DNA of 64,000 nt from Gymnopus androsaceus JB14 (taxonomy: Eukaryota > Basidiomycota > Agaricomycetes > Agaricales > Omphalotaceae). The translations under genes and the position numbers were made by a program. Of the stretch, positions 23,790-35,038 are shown piece by piece. The DNA lies in contig ML769543.1 in NCBI GenBank assembly GCA_009733575.1, forward strand, positions 62,001-126,000, read 5' to 3'. Every line of letters starts with the position of its first letter. The first letter of the stretch is position 1. The notes under the pieces are model-generated. The model was not told where the DNA came from and made no database searches. It worked only from the letters and a program-made list of their open reading frames with translations.

Positions 23790-25280
23790 GCTACCAAGAG
23801 TGTATTATTCTACGTGTAACCCGCATCCTCGATCTTTTTGAGAGTCGGAGGAAGCAAGACGCTGGATGTTGGGGAAGCGGAGCATGGAGCGCCTGCATGT
23901 GCGTGTTCTTATTCCGCGTTATGATTCTAGGAGCGAACCCACCAACGTTACGTTTCGTTTCAGCTGAATCCTCCACCTTACTCGTCCTCAAATCGCTTGC
24001 ACTTGATCAAAATACAACGATACATGTCGCGTTCTTCCACTTGTACCATTCCATGAATCTGGACTCTAAACTCTAGAGAAAGTGGATCTCGGTGCCAATG
24101 TTGGTCTTGCTCTCCAGTTTCCGTCCTGTCCGTTCAGTCTATACATCTGGTCAAGCTCGGTTATCAGCGACTGATGCCTCCCTGCCAAAGCGACTCGAAG
24201 AAAGTGAAGAGAGCGACTGGCTTGCAGCGGCAGGTGCGTTGGGCGCGTTGTGTCATTCTGACTCTAGCCTTGAATTCGCTGACGCATTCTTTTCGTTTGC
24301 ATACAGTCTAGGATTCCTTGAAGATGGCTATGATGTATCTTGCAGTCATAACAGTATCACGGCATATCCACCGAGTATCGTCTTGGAAGAACGATCCTAC
24401 TAGTGTCGAAATCAAAATTGCGTCTTCCTCCTCCTCTATCATCCACCCGCCTGCTCGCACTTGTTACAAGCAATTTCGGACGTTACTGCTCGCGTCTATG
24501 ATCATGCATTTCACCTGGAATCTGGAATCTTGACGACGGAGATGCTGATGGTAACAACGATGTCATCTCGATGTCGAAAGTTGTCGCTCACTCTGTGCTC
24601 AGTGCTGGCGGTCGTGGCGAACATTTCGAGTCCAGATTGAAAGTTGTTACACGGCGGAGACGCATCGACGCCTTTACCACATCCCAGGACCCAATGGAGA
24701 TATCGATGACGGTCAGAGAGGGAACAGGAGATTTCTATGTGGCATTGGTAGCAGCTCCGAAGGGGTCTACTTTCACCTTGGCTCTCAGGTACGTCATTCA
24801 TTCCGAGTCATTGCGGTGATACTCATGGCTTATGTAGTGTTTCGTTGAATCTTCTGTCTCGTATCCATCCCATGGCATCCACTCGATTCTTGAATGCACC
24901 TTGCGTCTTTTCGGTAGTATTTTCTTCGCCTTCAGTGTATACCGTCAGAGCTGTCACCAATTCCATGCTCGGAATGGCGACCGCAGATTGGAAACGAATG
25001 ATCCTAGACAAAGCTCTCAATGCATGCTAGCAAAGAGCAGGTGTGTTTTGTCGTTATGATTCTTCGTTACGAATTCGCTAATGCTTTTTCAACTAGGATG
25101 ACTCTTCACACTCCGACGAATGGTCTCTGTCGCGTCTGACCAAAAACTCATCACAGACCTACAGGCTACTTCAAGCCTTTTTAAAACAACCAGCCCTACC
25201 TCGACTTCTGCCATGGATTCGGACAGTTGCTCCTATTGTTGCTGTCAGTGATGATGGCTGGAAAGTATTAAATAGGTAAA
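23790..25280 (+). pseudogene. unknown gene family, copy A (best preserved)
   Basis: A series of gene-like stretches on the plus strand, repeated in copies B and C. In order: SSTLLVLKSLALDQNTTIHV (about 23965), TLEKVDLGANVGLALQFPS (about 24070), LPKRLEESEESDWLAAA (about 24180), GRGEHFESRLKVVTRRRRID (about 24610), SMTVREGTGDFYVALVAAPK (about 24705), SLNLLSRIHPMASTRFLNAP (about 24843), and EWSLSRLTKNSSQTYRLLQA (about 25120). Plausible introns separate them (donor GTACGTCATT near 24790, acceptor TTATGTAG near 24837). In-frame stops and shifts occur, for instance TAA near 24069. I do not recognise the family and infer no function. Three copies within 9 kb suggest local amplification followed by decay. 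Confidence 0.5.
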
Positions 25281-25439
25281 GGGAAACTACGGAGGCACAT
25301 CTACTTATTGTTCTCACTAACTTCATGGATACTGAGAAATATGCGCCTACATATATTCTATGTTTTCATACAGTAACTGGCATACCAAAGGCGATGTTCA
25401 TGATAAAGTGCTTGATTAAGAAATATAAAGAGAGTATAA

Positions 25440-26360
25440 TTTCAGGCTGCCCAGGATCGAGAGTCGCAACTAGAGACGTCACTTTCACCGGACACTTCAA
25501 ATGCTTGCGATCATCTATAGAGGTGTATCCATGCAACCTCGAGACTTGCGAGCCGGAGGGAGCGGAAATGGACCGGAAACGCCAATGGATATTCGAGAAA
25601 CAGACCATGGAGCGCAACGGCGGACGTTCTCATTCGGCGTTAAGTATAATTCTGTGGCGGGTTCGCTGTCATTGTATTTCAGCAAAATCCTCCATCTTAT
25701 TTCCTACTCGTCCTTGAATCCATCTATCGCCTTCCTCTATTATCCATCCGTCTGGATTTTGGACTTTACCGTTTGCATCCATGATCCCGGAATTCTGCAC
25801 AAGGGGGGATGCTGATGACAATGACTGCTGCTCAATCCTCAGACTCATTTTCTGAAGGGTTTTGCTTCCAGGTAGCTGCATTCATTCCGAACGGTTGCAG
25901 TGATATACTCGTTTGGCTTGCTATCTAAGGTGTTTTATTGAATCTTGTGTCTCGTACCCATCCCATGGTATCCGCTCGATTCTTGGATGCTCTCAACCTC
26001 GTTGACTTTAGACTGGAGATGACAACCCTATATGAAGCTCTCAGTGAAGGTTTGCAAGGTGCATGTCATTATGATTCTTGATGACGAATACACTAATGCT
26101 TTTTCAGCTAGGATAACCCTCCTATAGACATACTTATATTACTATGCTTCAGCGCTGCTCCCAAGTCACGACATGTCCGAGACTTTTGGCCCGGGATGTG
26201 GGACATGACTCCATGCCCGGATTCTCTGGACGAGCAGGAGTGGTCTCTACTTCACTCGCAGTGCATTCCTCAGCTCTTGAGCCTCATTCTCATTCTGCCA
26301 GTTATGATACTTTTTTTCTTTGGCATTTCGATGTGTACTGCAGTATTTATGATTAGGTAG
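25440..26360 (+). pseudogene. unknown gene family, copy B (degenerate)
   Basis: A shorter, more decayed copy of the family at 23.8-25.3 kb. Shared pieces include a CCAGGATCGAGAGT start region (25449, compare 23723), the FSKILHLISYSSLNPSIAF stretch near 25680, a TTGAATCTTGTGTCTCGTAC block near 25937 (compare TTGAATCTTCTGTCTCGTAT at 24846), and a final SLLHSQCIPQLLSL-like segment near 26245. There is no continuous frame. Confidence 0.45.
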
Positions 26361-26694
26361 GCATGGGGAAGGACATGGGTGGATTTTGGTGCGAATGTCT
26401 ATTGGAAGCCGGAAATATGTATATACATCTTTGACTTGGACCTTGAGATTGGTGAAGAAGACTGCTTTCCTGACAGATCTTCGCTGTCTAATTTGGTCTT
26501 TGGAAAACTGGACTTATGATCAATACTACTTATGTAGTCTTGCCCGTATTCAAAGGAGCTTTAAGGATGGCGCTAGTCCATTCAACGGTGTGTACACAAA
26601 TATTTCAAATTCATTCTTACAACTTGATAAAGTAAGTAATTAATTCGAGCCTCCCCATTGACAAATAAAGACTCGAAATCATCATTGCTATCCT

Positions 26695-27364
26695 TCAACT
26701 ACCATCGCAGAAGGGCTTTCCATTGGCAGTACGTCCAAACTCGATTCCACCTATCAAACAACTGTGAGGACTTGCATGGGTTAGAATCGTCAACTACTTA
26801 CTATTGAAATCATAACGACCGGCCGTACTAGAGCCACATGCATTGTTAATATCATTATCCGTCATAGATGAATCCTGCAGAGTTACGCAGCCTGAGCGGC
26901 TCCGGCATTGTTGCACACATATGCAATGGAATTCCCTGTAAGTACAAAAATGTGAGTATGAGTCGTTTTACAAACCGCATGTGCAAGATGTACATACCGA
27001 TGACAACACCGATACCAGTATTGGCAGGAACCACAGGGAAGCTGGTTAAAATGTTCGCAACAACACCGACGGCAGTACCCTTGTCTGCACCATTAACCGA
27101 GGCTTGAAAACAGGCAATGCTGTCCCGTTTCGCCAGGGATATATCTCGAGCTTTGGGCTTGTTTTCGGTGGTAACGTTCAATCCACCATGGCCAATTGTA
27201 GCCAAATCGAGGGGAGTGATGACTAGTCCGGACCCAGTGCTGCTACGACGAAACATGTAAGCTCCATCTGCCAAGCTGGCAGGGTCTGGTTCAGGGACTG
27301 GAGTCCCTGAGGCAAAAATTGCCAGGAGAGCGAATGAGAGCAAAGAGGCGAATTTAAGCTGCAT
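26695..27364 (-). CDS. secreted protein of unknown function (one apparent 1-nt frame break)
   Basis: Three exons: 27364-26998, 26935-26802 and 26750-26695. The N-terminus MQLKFASLLSFALLAIFASG is a clear signal peptide, followed by TPVPEPDPASLADG and a propeptide-like basic region ending SLAKR, a Kex2-type KR site at about residue 80. The mature part has SIACFQASVNGADKGTAVGV, then NSIAYVCNNAGAAQA, TLQDSSMTDNDINNACGSST, and a terminal FGRTANGKPFCDGS. Four cysteines are visible, enough for two disulfides. In exon 2, between AQA and TLQD (near 26890), one base is missing for the frame to continue. Both sides look conserved and both splice sites are canonical, so this may be a consensus error. The family is not identified with certainty. 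Confidence 0.7.
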
Positions 27365-27429
27365 GTTTTCTGTAACTCGTTGTCAGTGAACTGTTGAGTT
27401 CGACTCTGAAGTTCGTAAAAGGTGGTATT

Positions 27430-28090
27430 TTATACTAGCTACCAGGTGAGATCTCCGATGTTTTTTATTTGGGCCAAGAGGAAGATTTGAATTGGAATTG
27501 GCCGCTCACCTTCACGTTGGGCATAGGTCAGAGAGGACAGAATCGCAAGCTCAGGTAAAACTGTATAGACAGGCTTGGCAGTATGGCGTTGAACATAGTA
27601 CATTGATGAGTAGGTCGGCCCTGCGGCATTAGGCTCATTGGTATTCAACATATGGAACTTGGGCCATAGAGAGAAAAACTGTCCGCTCACCATCGCATTG
27701 GGATAATCCAAGATCAAGAAGGCATAGCACAAGGTCAGGTGAAACTTTGGCGTAGAATAAGTACTAGACAGGCAATTTTACAAATCTTGCTGGTTTTGAA
27801 GCTTCCGCAGAATGGCTAGCGGTAAAAGAGAGGTGGTTTTCAATTGTTGGTAATATTTGGTAAAGGTTCAAACTCAGTGGATTCAAAGTTGCGTAGTGAA
27901 GAAAACTGTCCGCTCACCATCGCACTGGGACAATCCCGAGACCAAGAAGGCATAGAGCATAGAGGAATCCTCATGGAGAATGGTGGCAAAACTTTGGCGT
28001 ATTATCGTAGAATAAGTACAGTACTAGACTGGCAAGTATATCTTGCTGGTCTCGAAGTTTCTGCAGAATGGTCACCAATTATTGGTAATT
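27430..28090. repeat. diverged direct repeat, units of about 150-200 bp
   Basis: ACTGTCCGCTCACCATCGCA occurs at about 27678 and 27905. Each is followed by the same order of words: TGGGA.AATCC, CAAGAAGGCATAG, GAAACTTTGGCGTA, AGAATAAGTAC, ATCTTGCTGGT, CAGAATGG. The region at 27430-27560 holds a third, weaker echo (GGCCGCTCACC). No gene is supported. Confidence 0.65.
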
Positions 28091-28094
28091 GGTA

Positions 28095-28978
28095 ATGTGG
28101 TAAACAAATGGTAAATGTCCAAACTCGATGGATTCGAAGTTGCGGCGACACTTCATTCGGTCTTCGGTAATTTCAGGATCTTGCAACTCCGTCTTTGCCT
28201 CTATGCTTCGGGAGCCAACTGAGCTGTCAAAGCGCATCAAAAGCGCATCTCAAATTTATTTGAAATAGGTGGCGACCGAACGGAACTGGCGCCGCGAGTC
28301 TAATAGTTAACGCTTGCCATAGTTTCCGAAGGGGTTTACTTTCAAGTAGCTACAGCCTTGGCCCTCAGGTGCGTGTTAATACAGTGGCTTATGCTTACTA
28401 TCTAGGGTATGCAGCATGTCACCGCTCCAACTCCGTTATCTCCCTCCTTCCTTTGCCATTCCCCGACCTCCAGCAGTTCCACTATCGGCTGTCTGCTACC
28501 TTTTTCGCCGCGGTTTTCTAGTAACGCAACTACGAAATGGGAATTTACAGTGCTGGCTGGCGTATAATTGTACATGAATACTCAGTGAGTCCGTGTTTCT
28601 ATGCTACAGGACTACTTGCAACTAACAAAACTTAGCATCGTTCACTCTTCCTGCTCATTTTTCATTCGAAATGATGGATACATGGGCTGTTGGATTGATC
28701 AGGACGATATACAGGGAAGACGAGAGCAAGACCGGAGTGCAGTATAGGGTATTTCTTATTTTACTTATATCTAATAAATATAATTCTCGTCGTAACATTC
28801 TATTAGGGTGAACAGGCAAATAATATTAAGGTAAGGTTAGAGCAGGCATAGTTGGAGTGGGCCAAGTTGGCATATGTTTGGTGAGAGTATAAAACAGTCC
28901 GGCAGAGTACAATAGAATACAACCTTTCTTTAATCGGGCAAGGTTAACATGCTATATCTGGGTATTATAGTAGCTGCC
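28095..28978. other. intergenic, no gene seen
   Basis: No gene is supported. CATAGTTTCCGAAGGGGTTTACTTTCAAGTAGCTACAGCC at 28318-28358 closely matches 32101-32140 in the copy C region, so a short dispersed repeat piece is present. Its inner words are TTTACTTTCAAGTAGC at both sites. Confidence 0.5.
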
Positions 28979-30707
28979 CTAAATACTCCCCTCATCTTCA
29001 CCTTCATCCTCCTCCTCCGAATCAAACTCTTCCGATGCTACCATCTGCAATACATTCTTCACTACCCTCCTCTTTGTCTTTTGTTGTTTCTTTACAGTGA
29101 TGTTCAATCCAGCCTTTTGTAGAGGTAATAGGAGCCTGTAAACCCAAAAGGGTTCTGGTACTTCTAATACTTCTGTATTTGAATCAGATTCTGACTCTTC
29201 CGCGTCCCCGGGGCCTATCTGAAAGTCCAACTCGACCAACCTCAAGTTAACGACTGACATATTCGGTAGGGCAATGTATGGCGCAGCAGGGTCTACCCAA
29301 CGCGATAGAACAGTGTCGACAAAGGCTTTTGGATTGAAAGATACCTCTTTACCGTTCCGGGTCGCATAAGGGGAGAGCTTTAATGTGTGTAGATTGCGGA
29401 TGAGCGGTTTTTTGGCAGATGGTCGAAGCTCTGACTTCCGATAGGCATGAAGACTTTTGATGAAGCGATTGGTAATGGGTGTTTCAGTAGTCTGATAAGG
29501 CCAGGAGTCCCGAATGCTCAGCTCTTCTAAAAGAGTTAAACGCTCGAGCAATCGGACTGCCTCTTTATCGGATAACGATAGCCCCGACAATGAAAGTCTT
29601 GTGAGGGAGGAGGAGCATGTAGAACGGGAGAGAAAAGACTCTATATCTGGGAAACTGAGAGTGTTTGAACTCGGTGTATTGAGCATAGAAAAGTGAGAGT
29701 TCTTTCAAGATCGGTGCTCTGAGCGATGAAATTCGAAAACGCGACCTCTGTGGGCAATGGCTGATTCGCCTCCATTGAAATAGACAGCGATTCCAAACTA
29801 GGCAGAAGATAAATCGGAATCCGAAGTGCACCCTGAAAATCATGATCACCCCAATCTTCGTGTCAAGGACAGCTGTTTGAGATCTCCACAAGCGGCAAGA
29901 ATGTAATGCAGGTTGCGCAAAGAAAAGGGTCTTCCCATGCAAAATGACAGATGGCGAATAGATTTCCAAGCGAACAGCTTTTCAGCCTGAGGGAGGACAG
30001 GTGAACTGAGTTTCAAAGGTGTCAACGAGGGGAGCATTAGCCAAGACACAGTTGACCAAATTAAAGTCATCGCCTAGCATCTCTAGCAACTTCAAAACAG
30101 GTAGTTCCAATGTTGCTAGAGTTGGAAATACATTGTTGAAGTCCAGCTCGAGAAATCGAACGGCACGCCATCTGGTGGAATGACGAGAGAGCATGACCAA
30201 AGTAGGATGTTCGGGAAGAGTGATTCCAAACGTTTCCACCGACAAGCGGAGGGAAAGGGGATGCTTTCCGGATCGCGCCAAGAATAAATCCACAAGCTCT
30301 TTATGGAAGTCTATGTTCCCTTCCCATTCGCCAATAGTTTTACCTTCCAAGGCTACACCAAAGTCCGACCAGAGTGGTGAGCAACGAATAGCCAGCTGTC
30401 TCCAGCGGGTGCAAACCCAGCTGATATTGAGCACAGAATTCATCGTTGCTACCACCTCACCAGCCACCCGCGCTTTATATGGTATCGAAACAGGATTCAA
30501 ATCCCGATAATGCGTGAAGATTTCCAAAAGAAGCTCGTCCGGAAGATTTTCAATAGGGAAGAGGATAGCGCGGAGCTGGGAAATGTGTTCTTTCATTCGT
30601 GTGCGGCGCATCTGAAAATTAACTGAGTCGAGATCTTCCTCAATCAACTTTAAGAGGTGCCCAATCCTATCGGTTTTCGACAGGTTGGCTCGGGAGTTAG
30701 CATCCAT
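28979..30707 (-). pseudogene. F-box/LRR-like gene broken by several single-base shifts
   Basis: The start MDANSRANLSKTDRIGHLLK is at 30707. The F-box-like segment FPIENLPDELLLEIFTHYR lies at about residues 50-68, followed by WVCTRWRQLAIRCSPLWS, the usual agaricomycete F-box layout. LRR-like text follows across frames: LEMLGDDFNLVNCVLANAPL, SSPVLPQAEKLFAWKSIRHL (next frame, from about 30010), LRIPIYLLPSLESLSISME (another frame, about 29830), then LTRLSLSGLSLSDKEAVRL to an acidic C-terminus ending SEEEDEGEDEGSI at 28979. The frame changes fall near 30013 (ACCTTTG where ACCTTG would fit), near 29858 (GGGGTGATC where GGGGGATC would fit) and near 29700. All look like single extra bases, so this is either a young pseudogene or an intact gene with consensus errors. 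Confidence 0.75.
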
Positions 30708-30974
30708 GATAAAGGGTTGGAGCTAGATAAGATACATGAGCTAAGAGTATAAATGGGATGGTAATCAATGAGGAGGCAATCGACAGGGAAAGGCGTCGAC
30801 GAGGTTTGGCTGGGGCTTGGCCCCGCGTGGGTGTGCAAACACTCACTATATTTTGACACTCGGGTAAATAAAGGCCGGAACGTCTGATTGACGCTGTTTT
30901 ATGGGAGGGTGGTGGACAAGAGATTTATTGGGTATGTCAGTACGGTATGAGAGTCGGGGATGAGAGGTATAACT

Positions 30975-31060
30975 TGTAGATTCCAAACTGGGAATCGAAC
31001 CCCGGGCTACCCCGGGCTGTTGTGCCGTGGAAATCCCAGCAATGCTGCAGCAGCTCGACT
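30975..31060 (-). pseudogene. tRNA-like remnant
   Basis: The minus strand reads ...ACAGCCCGGGGTAGCCCGGGGTTCGATTCCCAGTTTGGAA, with inner words CCCGGGGTTCGATTCCC. This is a T arm and 3' acceptor-like end resembling the tRNA-Glu at 23.5 kb, with CCCGGGG duplicated. An upstream ATTGCTGGGATTTCC could be a damaged anticodon arm. No full cloverleaf can be drawn. Confidence 0.5.
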
Positions 31061-31339
31061 CAGCTTCAACTATTCTTGCCTCTGAAATTAATACAACACA
31101 ATATTTTAAGCATAAAAAAGTGCCTTGAATTTTCTCAGAAGCTCAAATGTGCTCGGGGTAACCAACGCAGATAACTTTACAGATAACTTTGGCGCTTATC
31201 CCTTCAACAGCCTCAACATCTCACCTCTTTCACCTTCAATGACTACTCTGTACTAGATCTATGAAATTCTTTTGCATTTACTCTTACTACTTGCATATAA
31301 ATGGAGTGCGTGTTCTCTCTGCTTTAAGATTCTATTTCA

Positions 31340-32800
31340 TTAACTCTATGTTTCAGTTAAATCTTCGCTCGATTCTCACTCGTCCTCGAATCCGTCTATC
31401 GCCTGCTTGCACTTGATCAAGATACAACGATACAAGCTGCGTTTGAAACTTCATCTCCATCCATGTGAAATCTACACTCTGGAGAAGATGGAGCGGTCTC
31501 AGGATTCAGTCCTGTCCAATCCATCTGGTCAAGCTCGTTTGAGCGGCTCCTGCTAAAACGACTCGAAGAAAGTGAAGAGAGTGACTGGCTTGCAGCGGCA
31601 GGTGCATTGGGCGCGTTCTGTCATTCTGCTCTTCACTGACGCATTCTTTTCGTTTGCATAAAGTCTAGGATTCGTTGAAGATGGCTATGATGTATCTTGC
31701 AGTCATAACAGTATCACGGCACATCCGCCAAGTATTGTCTTGGAAGAACGACGCCACTATCGAAATCGAATCTGCGTCTTCCTCCGCTATCATCCATCCG
31801 CCTGCTTGCACTCTTGTTACAAGCGATCTTGGCCATTACTGTTTGCGGAATCGGGAATCGGACGAGGGGAGATACTGATGACAATGACAATGACATCCTG
31901 ACGTCGAACGCTGCTGCTCAGACTCTGTGCTCAATGCTGGTGGTCGTGGCGACGTACTCGAGGACGTTTTGAATCCAGGCTGAAAGTTGATACACGGCGG
32001 AGACTCATCGGCGCATTTACCACATCCCAATGGTGATATCGATGACAATCAGAGAGGGAAGAGGAGATTCATACATGGTGCTGGTAATAGCTAGCGCTTG
32101 CCATAGCTTCCGAAGGAGTTTACTTTCAAGTAGCTACAGCCTTGGCCTCAGGTGCGTGTTATTTATCATTCATTCCGAATCGATACAGTGGCTTAAGCGT
32201 ACTATCTAGGGTATACAGCGTGTTTCGTCGAATCTTCTGTCGTACCCATCCCGTGGCATCCACTCAATTCTTGGATGCTTGCAACCTCACGTCTTCTCAG
32301 CCCAACCCAGCAGTATCTCCTCCTCTTTTCAGCGTAGATCAGAGCTGCCACCAATTCCATGCGCGGATTCAGAATGAATAGACTGGAGATAATGATCGTA
32401 TACAGAGCTCTCGATGCAGGTTTACAAGGCGTTGTGTCATTTTGTTTCTTCGTTTAATATGAATTCGCTGATGCCTTTTCAACTAGGATTACTGCGTACT
32501 GCATCCAGATTTTCGCGCGAGATGTGGGATATGACTTCGTTCCCGGATTCTCCGACAACGACAACGATGAGGAGTCTCTATCGCGCCTGGTGAAAGGCTT
32601 ACCCCAGACCTCCAGGCTATTTTATCACAGTGCACTCCTCTTCTTACTCTTCTTGGGCGCCATTTTGCCAGTTACGATACGTTTGTTGTCATTTCAAAGC
32701 GTACCGGTATTTGTGTTTGTGCGATTAGATGGATGGGTAAATCTTGGTAGTGGTGTTCCTGGCCCAAATTTGTTGGTTTTTTTCGGGGGAAACGTCTGCT
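31340..32800 (+). pseudogene. unknown gene family, copy C
   Basis: Third copy of the family seen at 23.8-26.4 kb, about 80% alike by eye in the best parts. Shared words include GCACTTGATCAA.ATACAACG (31411), ACTCGAAGAAAGTGAAGAGAG (31560), GAAGATGGCTATGATGTATC (31677), GTTGATACACGGCGGAGAC (31988) and a final segment encoding DNDEESLSRLVKGL (32550). Frames are broken in several places and no product is predicted. Confidence 0.5.
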
Positions 32801-33089
32801 AGGGGGTGACTGGATGACGAGATCATTGGACTGTACCAGAAAATTTTCTTCTGTACTGTTACATGCACCTTTTAGAGACATCGGTATATGGTATATGTTT
32901 GCTTGGCGACAGTTATTTGGTTGAGTTTCGGATATGTTCTATTTTATGCCTGACGAAGTTTTCTGTCCTTTTTTTGTCTTAATCTTTCTGCTTTCTTTCA
33001 TAGTATGTTAATAGACACGATCGAGTGGCATAGAATTTAATGTTGGGTTACGCTACTAGCGATTCCACCTCTCTGTACTAACTTGCTAT

Positions 33090-34905
33090 TACCCTGACCC
33101 GGTATGGGCAGCGACATTCTAGTACATGCCTCCCTCGCATCCTTCCTCTGCTGAAATTTATGCTTGGCCGGTTAGCAGAACATCTCAGTCTCCCTAAAAA
33201 ATTGCGCCGGGAAGTCTGCAATTGCTAAAATTGGTTGGCCAAAGCGAAGTTCGCAATCTAGACCAAATGAGAAGTACAATTAAGTGTTAGATTCCTTCGG
33301 ACATGAGAGGCCAGAGGATCAACGTGTTAGTTGGATATAACCGACTAACCTAATGGAGGCATGAGCACCGAAAGATCATAAACTACAGGTTAGCTTGTTG
33401 GACACACTCTTTCGGAAACGATCGGACTTTTGCGAGCACGAGGTTGAGTGACTCTAATTAGTACAGTCTTGCAGCTTGCTATTGTGGGCGTACCACCTAG
33501 ATAGTAGACTTACTTAAAGTTACCTAGTGGTCAGTCAGCACCACCACCAATTTGTCACAGGTACAAAGGAAAATATATTTGATGTTCCAGTAGCTTTTGT
33601 CTCTAAAGCACTAAGTATTACAGGTACATCTGAAGGAAAGTTAAAAGGTTGAGAACTACTTATCTGAACTTGAACAACGGCTAAAGATAGAGATATTGAA
33701 AACCGCAAATCGGCCTATATGTAGACAGAAGCATAAAACTTTGGAAGTACTTTGTGTAGAATGAAAGACCGAAAGAAACTGCTATTGTCATGATACTCAG
33801 TTGAAGCGCTTCTTCAATGAGTTGACTATGGTGTTTTTGAATGTAGTTAAACCTAGTCTGGAGGTACCTTTCTGGACTGTGTCACTAATGTCAGCTGGTG
33901 AGGACATGTTTATTATTACTACCTCCCCAGAGCGACAACCAAAGGCAATCGATGAACCAGAGTAAGCAGCACATTCAATATCCCTTACATAAGATGGAAG
34001 CCAGAGAACATGTTTTATTTTATACTCAGAGTTTCTTTTGCATATGGTAGCAATTTCATTGTAATTTTTACTCAATGCATAAAATGTGGATGAACCTCCA
34101 ACAAGTGACTCAAGAGGTGAATATTTCCAGGATATATTGTAGTCATCTCTCAATATTTTGTTTGTCTCACCAGTAGAAGTATTCCAGATTTGAACTGTTC
34201 TGTTACTATATCTGCAAGCCACTATGGAACCATTTGGTGACACCGCAACAGCATTCACTCTGTGCAGTCCCTGGTTTGGAAAGATATGTTCAGTTGTACC
34301 TGAAGAAGTGTTCCAAACTCTGAATTCCTCATTTGATGCTGAAGCCACTCTTGATCCATCTGAAGAAAATGCGACAACTTTCACATCATCAATATGACCT
34401 CTCAAGACATGCTCAGTCTTTCCAGTGGACAAGTTCCAAATTCTCAATGTTCTGTCCCATGATCCAGAAACCATCCTGCATCCATCTGGAGACACTGCAA
34501 CAGCTTCTACATACTTGGTATGACCATTCAGCACCTGTTCAGTCTTGCCAGTAGCAGTGTTCCAAATTTGGACAGTGCCGTTATCCAATCCGGAAATCAC
34601 CCTGGAACCATCTGGAGAAATTGCAACAGCTTTTACATCACTTTGTGCCGTTAGTACACGGTCAGATGATTTAGCTATGGCAGTGATCTGTATTTTGGTA
34701 AGGCTTTTAAATGATACCCCAGCCACTATGGAACCATCCAGAGATATTGCAAGCTTGAAAGGATATCCTGCCTTACTATGGCGCTTTGGTACCTCCTTAC
34801 TCATGTTAGTGGAAGTGTTCCAGATCCTGATTGTTTCATCCAATGATCCAGAAGCCACTCTAGACCCATCTGGAGAAACTGCACGTGCCTTCATGAAGTG
34901 GTGAA
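33090..34905. repeat. left arm of a long inverted repeat
   Basis: The reverse complement of this segment matches 36765-38570 over its whole length. Examples are the end near GACATTCTAGTACATGCC (33116) against GGCATGTACTAGAATGTC (38526), and all the WD40 codons of 33797-34894. The right arm has more single-base gaps and insertions. See the right arm and the finding. Confidence 0.85.
33797..34894 (-). CDS. WD40-repeat protein fragment (NACHT/NLR-type C-terminus)
   Basis: An open frame of 365 codons with at least five WD40 units in series. Typical motifs: SPDGSRVASGSLDETIRIWN, ISPDGSRVISGLDNGTVQIW, SPDGCRMVSGSWDRTLRIWN, SSDGSRVASASN and SPNGSIVACRYSNRTVQIWN. The last 120 residues, past the propeller, end NSLKKRFN at 33797. 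The first codon has no upstream promoter, and the WD array starts in mid-repeat (KARAVSPDG). This is therefore the C-terminal part of a larger protein, most likely a STAND NTPase of the NACHT-WD40 type whose NACHT remnants lie at 35.0-35.8 kb on the opposite strand. WD40 arrays of this class act as sensor or oligomerisation platforms in fungal non-self recognition. The high repeat identity (GHT...AVSPDGSRVVSGS) is typical of this fast-evolving class. Confidence 0.7.
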   Translation of the reverse strand: MKARAVSPDGSRVASGSLDETIRIWNTSTNMSKEVPKRHSKAGYPFKLAISLDGSIVAGVSFKSLTKIQITAIAKSSDRVLTAQSDVKAVAISPDGSRVISGLDNGTVQIWNTATGKTEQVLNGHTKYVEAVAVSPDGCRMVSGSWDRTLRIWNLSTGKTEHVLRGHIDDVKVVAFSSDGSRVASASNEEFRVWNTSSGTTEHIFPNQGLHRVNAVAVSPNGSIVACRYSNRTVQIWNTSTGETNKILRDDYNISWKYSPLESLVGGSSTFYALSKNYNEIATICKRNSEYKIKHVLWLPSYVRDIECAAYSGSSIAFGCRSGEVVIINMSSPADISDTVQKGTSRLGLTTFKNTIVNSLKKRFN

Positions 34906-35038
34906 TTTATTGTCCAAGCAGATATTACAATTAATCTCAACTTCCATCTGTCCCACATTGATGGCCTTGTCCCCCAATTGAGGGATATGTCAAATATTTG
35001 ACAGAGAGGTCAAATATGTTGGTGGTGGATATAATCCC

